Shown: piece by piece, positions 13,370 to 14,647 of the stretch
Numbering within the stretch: the stretch's first letter is position 1
How the letters are laid out: each line of letters starts with the position of its first letter
Origin: DAOTZR01 sp034432595
GTDB lineage: Bacteria > Chloroflexota > Anaerolineae > B4-G1 > SLSP01
Assembly: GCA_034432595.1 (NCBI GenBank)
Contig: DAOUBT010000071.1
Span: 1 to 14,647 of the forward strand
Direction of reading: 5' to 3'
Length of the DNA: 14,647 bases
Notes under the pieces: generated by a model
The model's database searches: none
What the model saw: only the letters and a program-made list of their open reading frames with translations
What the model was told of the DNA's origin: nothing
Position numbers and translations under genes: made by a program

Positions 13370-13888
13370 ATGACACAGGAATCCTTAAAAGGTAGTCGGC
13401 GCAAAGCGCGCGAGATGGCGTTGCAGGTGCTCTACGAAGTGGACCTGGTCAAGCATCAGCCAGGTCTGGTTCTGGAGCAGTGTTTCGAGATGAATGCGGA
13501 CGTCCCTGAAGAGGCGCGTAGATATTGCCAGGGTCTGGTGAGTGGTATCTTATCCTGCGTATCGGCGTTGGATGAGCATATTCAGCGTCATGCGCCGGAG
13601 TGGCCTCTGGATCAGGTGGCAGCGATTGACCGTAATGTGCTCCGTATGGCGGTGTACGAGTTTACCCTGGGGCATGTACCTGTCAAGGTGGCCATTAATG
13701 AAGCGGTCGAGCTGGCTAAGGAGTACGGCTCTGAAAGTGCCTCGCGCTTTGTGAACGGCGTTTTGGGGGCCATGGTGCCGATGCAGGCTCAAATCCTGGC
13801 GGATTTGGAGGCGCATTTGGGATTGCCTTCAGGTGCGGAACAAAAGAGTCCTGCGCCGAAGAAGAAGCAAAAGGCTCCTCAGGATTAG
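13370..13888 (+). CDS. nusB: Transcription antitermination protein NusB
   Basis: NusB binds boxA RNA with S10 (NusE) and keeps RNA polymerase processive on rRNA operons. The 172-residue length includes an all-helical NusB fold: SRRKAREMALQVLYEVDL (9-26) is the RNA-binding N-terminal helix region, WPLDQVAAIDRNVLRMAVYEF the central helices, and VPVKVAINEAVELAKEYGSESASRFVNGVLGA the diagnostic C-terminal signature. A short Lys/Pro-rich tail (about 153-172) is an extension beyond the usual fold. GAGG overlapping the previous gene's stop lies 4 nt before the ATG. It is the last gene of the rpmF operon, with a strong terminator 13 bp after its stop. Confidence 0.96.
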   Translation: MTQESLKGSRRKAREMALQVLYEVDLVKHQPGLVLEQCFEMNADVPEEARRYCQGLVSGILSCVSALDEHIQRHAPEWPLDQVAAIDRNVLRMAVYEFTLGHVPVKVAINEAVELAKEYGSESASRFVNGVLGAMVPMQAQILADLEAHLGLPSGAEQKSPAPKKKQKAPQD

Positions 13889-13901
13889 GTGCGTGTGGTT
13901 G

Positions 13902-13932
13902 AAGCGGTCGGATGCTCTCCGACCGCTTTTTT
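13902..13932 (+). terminator. Intrinsic terminator of the rpmF-nusB operon
   Basis: AAGCGGTCGGA (13902-13912) pairs perfectly with TCCGACCGCTT (13918-13928) around a 5-nt loop and runs into a T-tract at 13927-13932. It is a textbook Rho-independent terminator, 13 bp after the nusB stop, and separates the operon from the repeat array. Confidence 0.95.
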
Positions 13933-13943
13933 GTTGGTATGGT

Positions 13944-14647
13944 GATGGCGCGGATGGGGGAGAGGATCCGCGGTATCCGTGGTATCCGCGTGGTAGGTAG
14001 GACACGGATGACGCGGATGGCGCGGATGAGGCGAGAGGATCCGCGGTATCCGTGGTATCCGCGTGGCAAATAGGACGCGGATGACGCGGATGGGGCGATG
14101 GGAGCGGCGGTATCCGTGGTATCCGTGTGGCAAATAGGATGCGGATGACGCGGATGGCGCGGATGGGGCGATGGGAGCGGCGGTATCCGTGGTATCCGCG
14201 TGGCAGGTAGGACACGGATGGCGCGGATGAGGCGAGAGGATCCGCGGTATCCGTGGTATCCGCGTGGCGGGTAGGACGCGAATGCCACGGATGGCGCGTA
14301 TGGGGGAGAGGATCCGCGGTATCCGTGGTATCCGCGTGGCAGGTAGGACACGGATGGCGCGGATGGGGCGATGAGAGCGGCGGTATCCGTGGTATCCGTG
14401 TGGCAAATAGGACGCGGATGACACGGATGGTGCGGATGGGGCGAGAGGATCCGCGGTATCCGTGGTATCCGCGTGGCAAATAGGACGCGGATGACGCGGA
14501 TGGCGCGGATGGGGGAGAGGATCCGCGGTATCCGTGGTATCCGCGTGGCAAATAGGACGTGGATGACACGGATGGTGCGGATGGGGCGATGAGAGCGGCG
14601 GTATCCGTGGTATCCGCGTGGCAAATAGGACGCGGATGGCGCGGATG
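13944..14647. repeat. Nested minisatellite of about ten 64/72-73-bp units
   Basis: A partial unit at 13944-13962 is followed by ten units whose CGGTATCCGTGG cores start at 13971, 14044, 14108, 14181, 14245, 14317, 14381, 14454, 14526 and 14599. Spacings are 73, 64, 73, 64, 72, 64, 73, 72 and 73 bp. Each unit is a run of 9-mers of the type ATCCGCGGT, then a short spacer (GGCAAATAGGA or variants), then inverted 9-mers of the type CGCGGATGA. Long units have three inverted 9-mers and short ones have two. Unit heads are AGGATCCGCGG (A) or AGCGGCGG (B), in the order A A B B A A B A A B. The array runs off the window, so its true length is unknown. It shows no convincing gene. Confidence 0.95.

Noticed and set aside
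13716..14624. Long open reading frames on the minus strand through the repeat array, with Arg/Ile/Pro-rich repeat peptides.
   Set aside because: All three minus frames are open because the repeat is GC-rich and its 64/73-bp units shift frame each time. The longest runs antisense through the terminator into nusB, and no ribosome site or promoter is seen.
13944..14647. CRISPR array.
   Set aside because: Units are themselves repetitive from end to end, with no unique spacers of constant length, and no cas gene is nearby.

Overview
The window looks like chromosomal core DNA from a GC-rich bacterium, most likely a Chloroflexota (Anaerolineae-like) member. This is inferred from gene content and order, not from a search. 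The gene order mixes blocks known from Firmicutes (rpe / rpmB-yloU-yloV / recG / rpmF-fabD-fabG) with a SepIVA-like coiled-coil gene beside coaD as in Actinobacteria. Two DegV proteins follow the fatty-acid kinase gene, and GC-rich palindromic and minisatellite repeats fill intergenic space. No phage, transposase, tRNA, CRISPR or antibiotic-resistance gene is visible.

Layout. 1-75: the 3' part of a 5S rRNA, so an rRNA operon ends here. 238-1209 (+): a secreted esterase. 1217-1246: a hairpin between convergent genes. 1306-2205 (-): an RpiR-type regulator with a good promoter, a long structured leader and a candidate operator. 2502-3170 (+): rpe, apparently leaderless. 3177-3412 (-): rpmB and its terminator. 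3492-7277 (+): an Asp23/YloU protein, FakA, and two tandem DegV/FakB-like proteins. 7278-7575: a non-coding gap with four consecutive hairpins. 7576-11014 (+): recG, coaD and a SepIVA-like coiled-coil gene. 11011-13932 (+): a near-consensus promoter, rpmF, fabD, fabG, a second Asp23 protein, nusB and a strong terminator. 13944 to the window end: a nested minisatellite of about ten 64/72-73-bp units that runs off the edge.

How the genes fit together. The central theme is membrane lipid supply tied to growth. FakA with DegV/FakB proteins phosphorylates fatty acids, FabD and FabG make them de novo, CoaD makes the CoA needed for malonyl-CoA and ACP maturation, Asp23 proteins are envelope or membrane associated, and a SepIVA-like protein may link to septal or envelope growth. 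Ribosomal protein genes (L28, L32), nusB and recG add the growth-linked information-processing part. The closest thing to an undescribed system is the FakA/FakB-like/FakB-like set, in which one FakB-like protein lacks expected ligand-binding residues and FakA has a changed metal-site residue. The SepIVA-like gene and the minisatellite are the other main points of interest.
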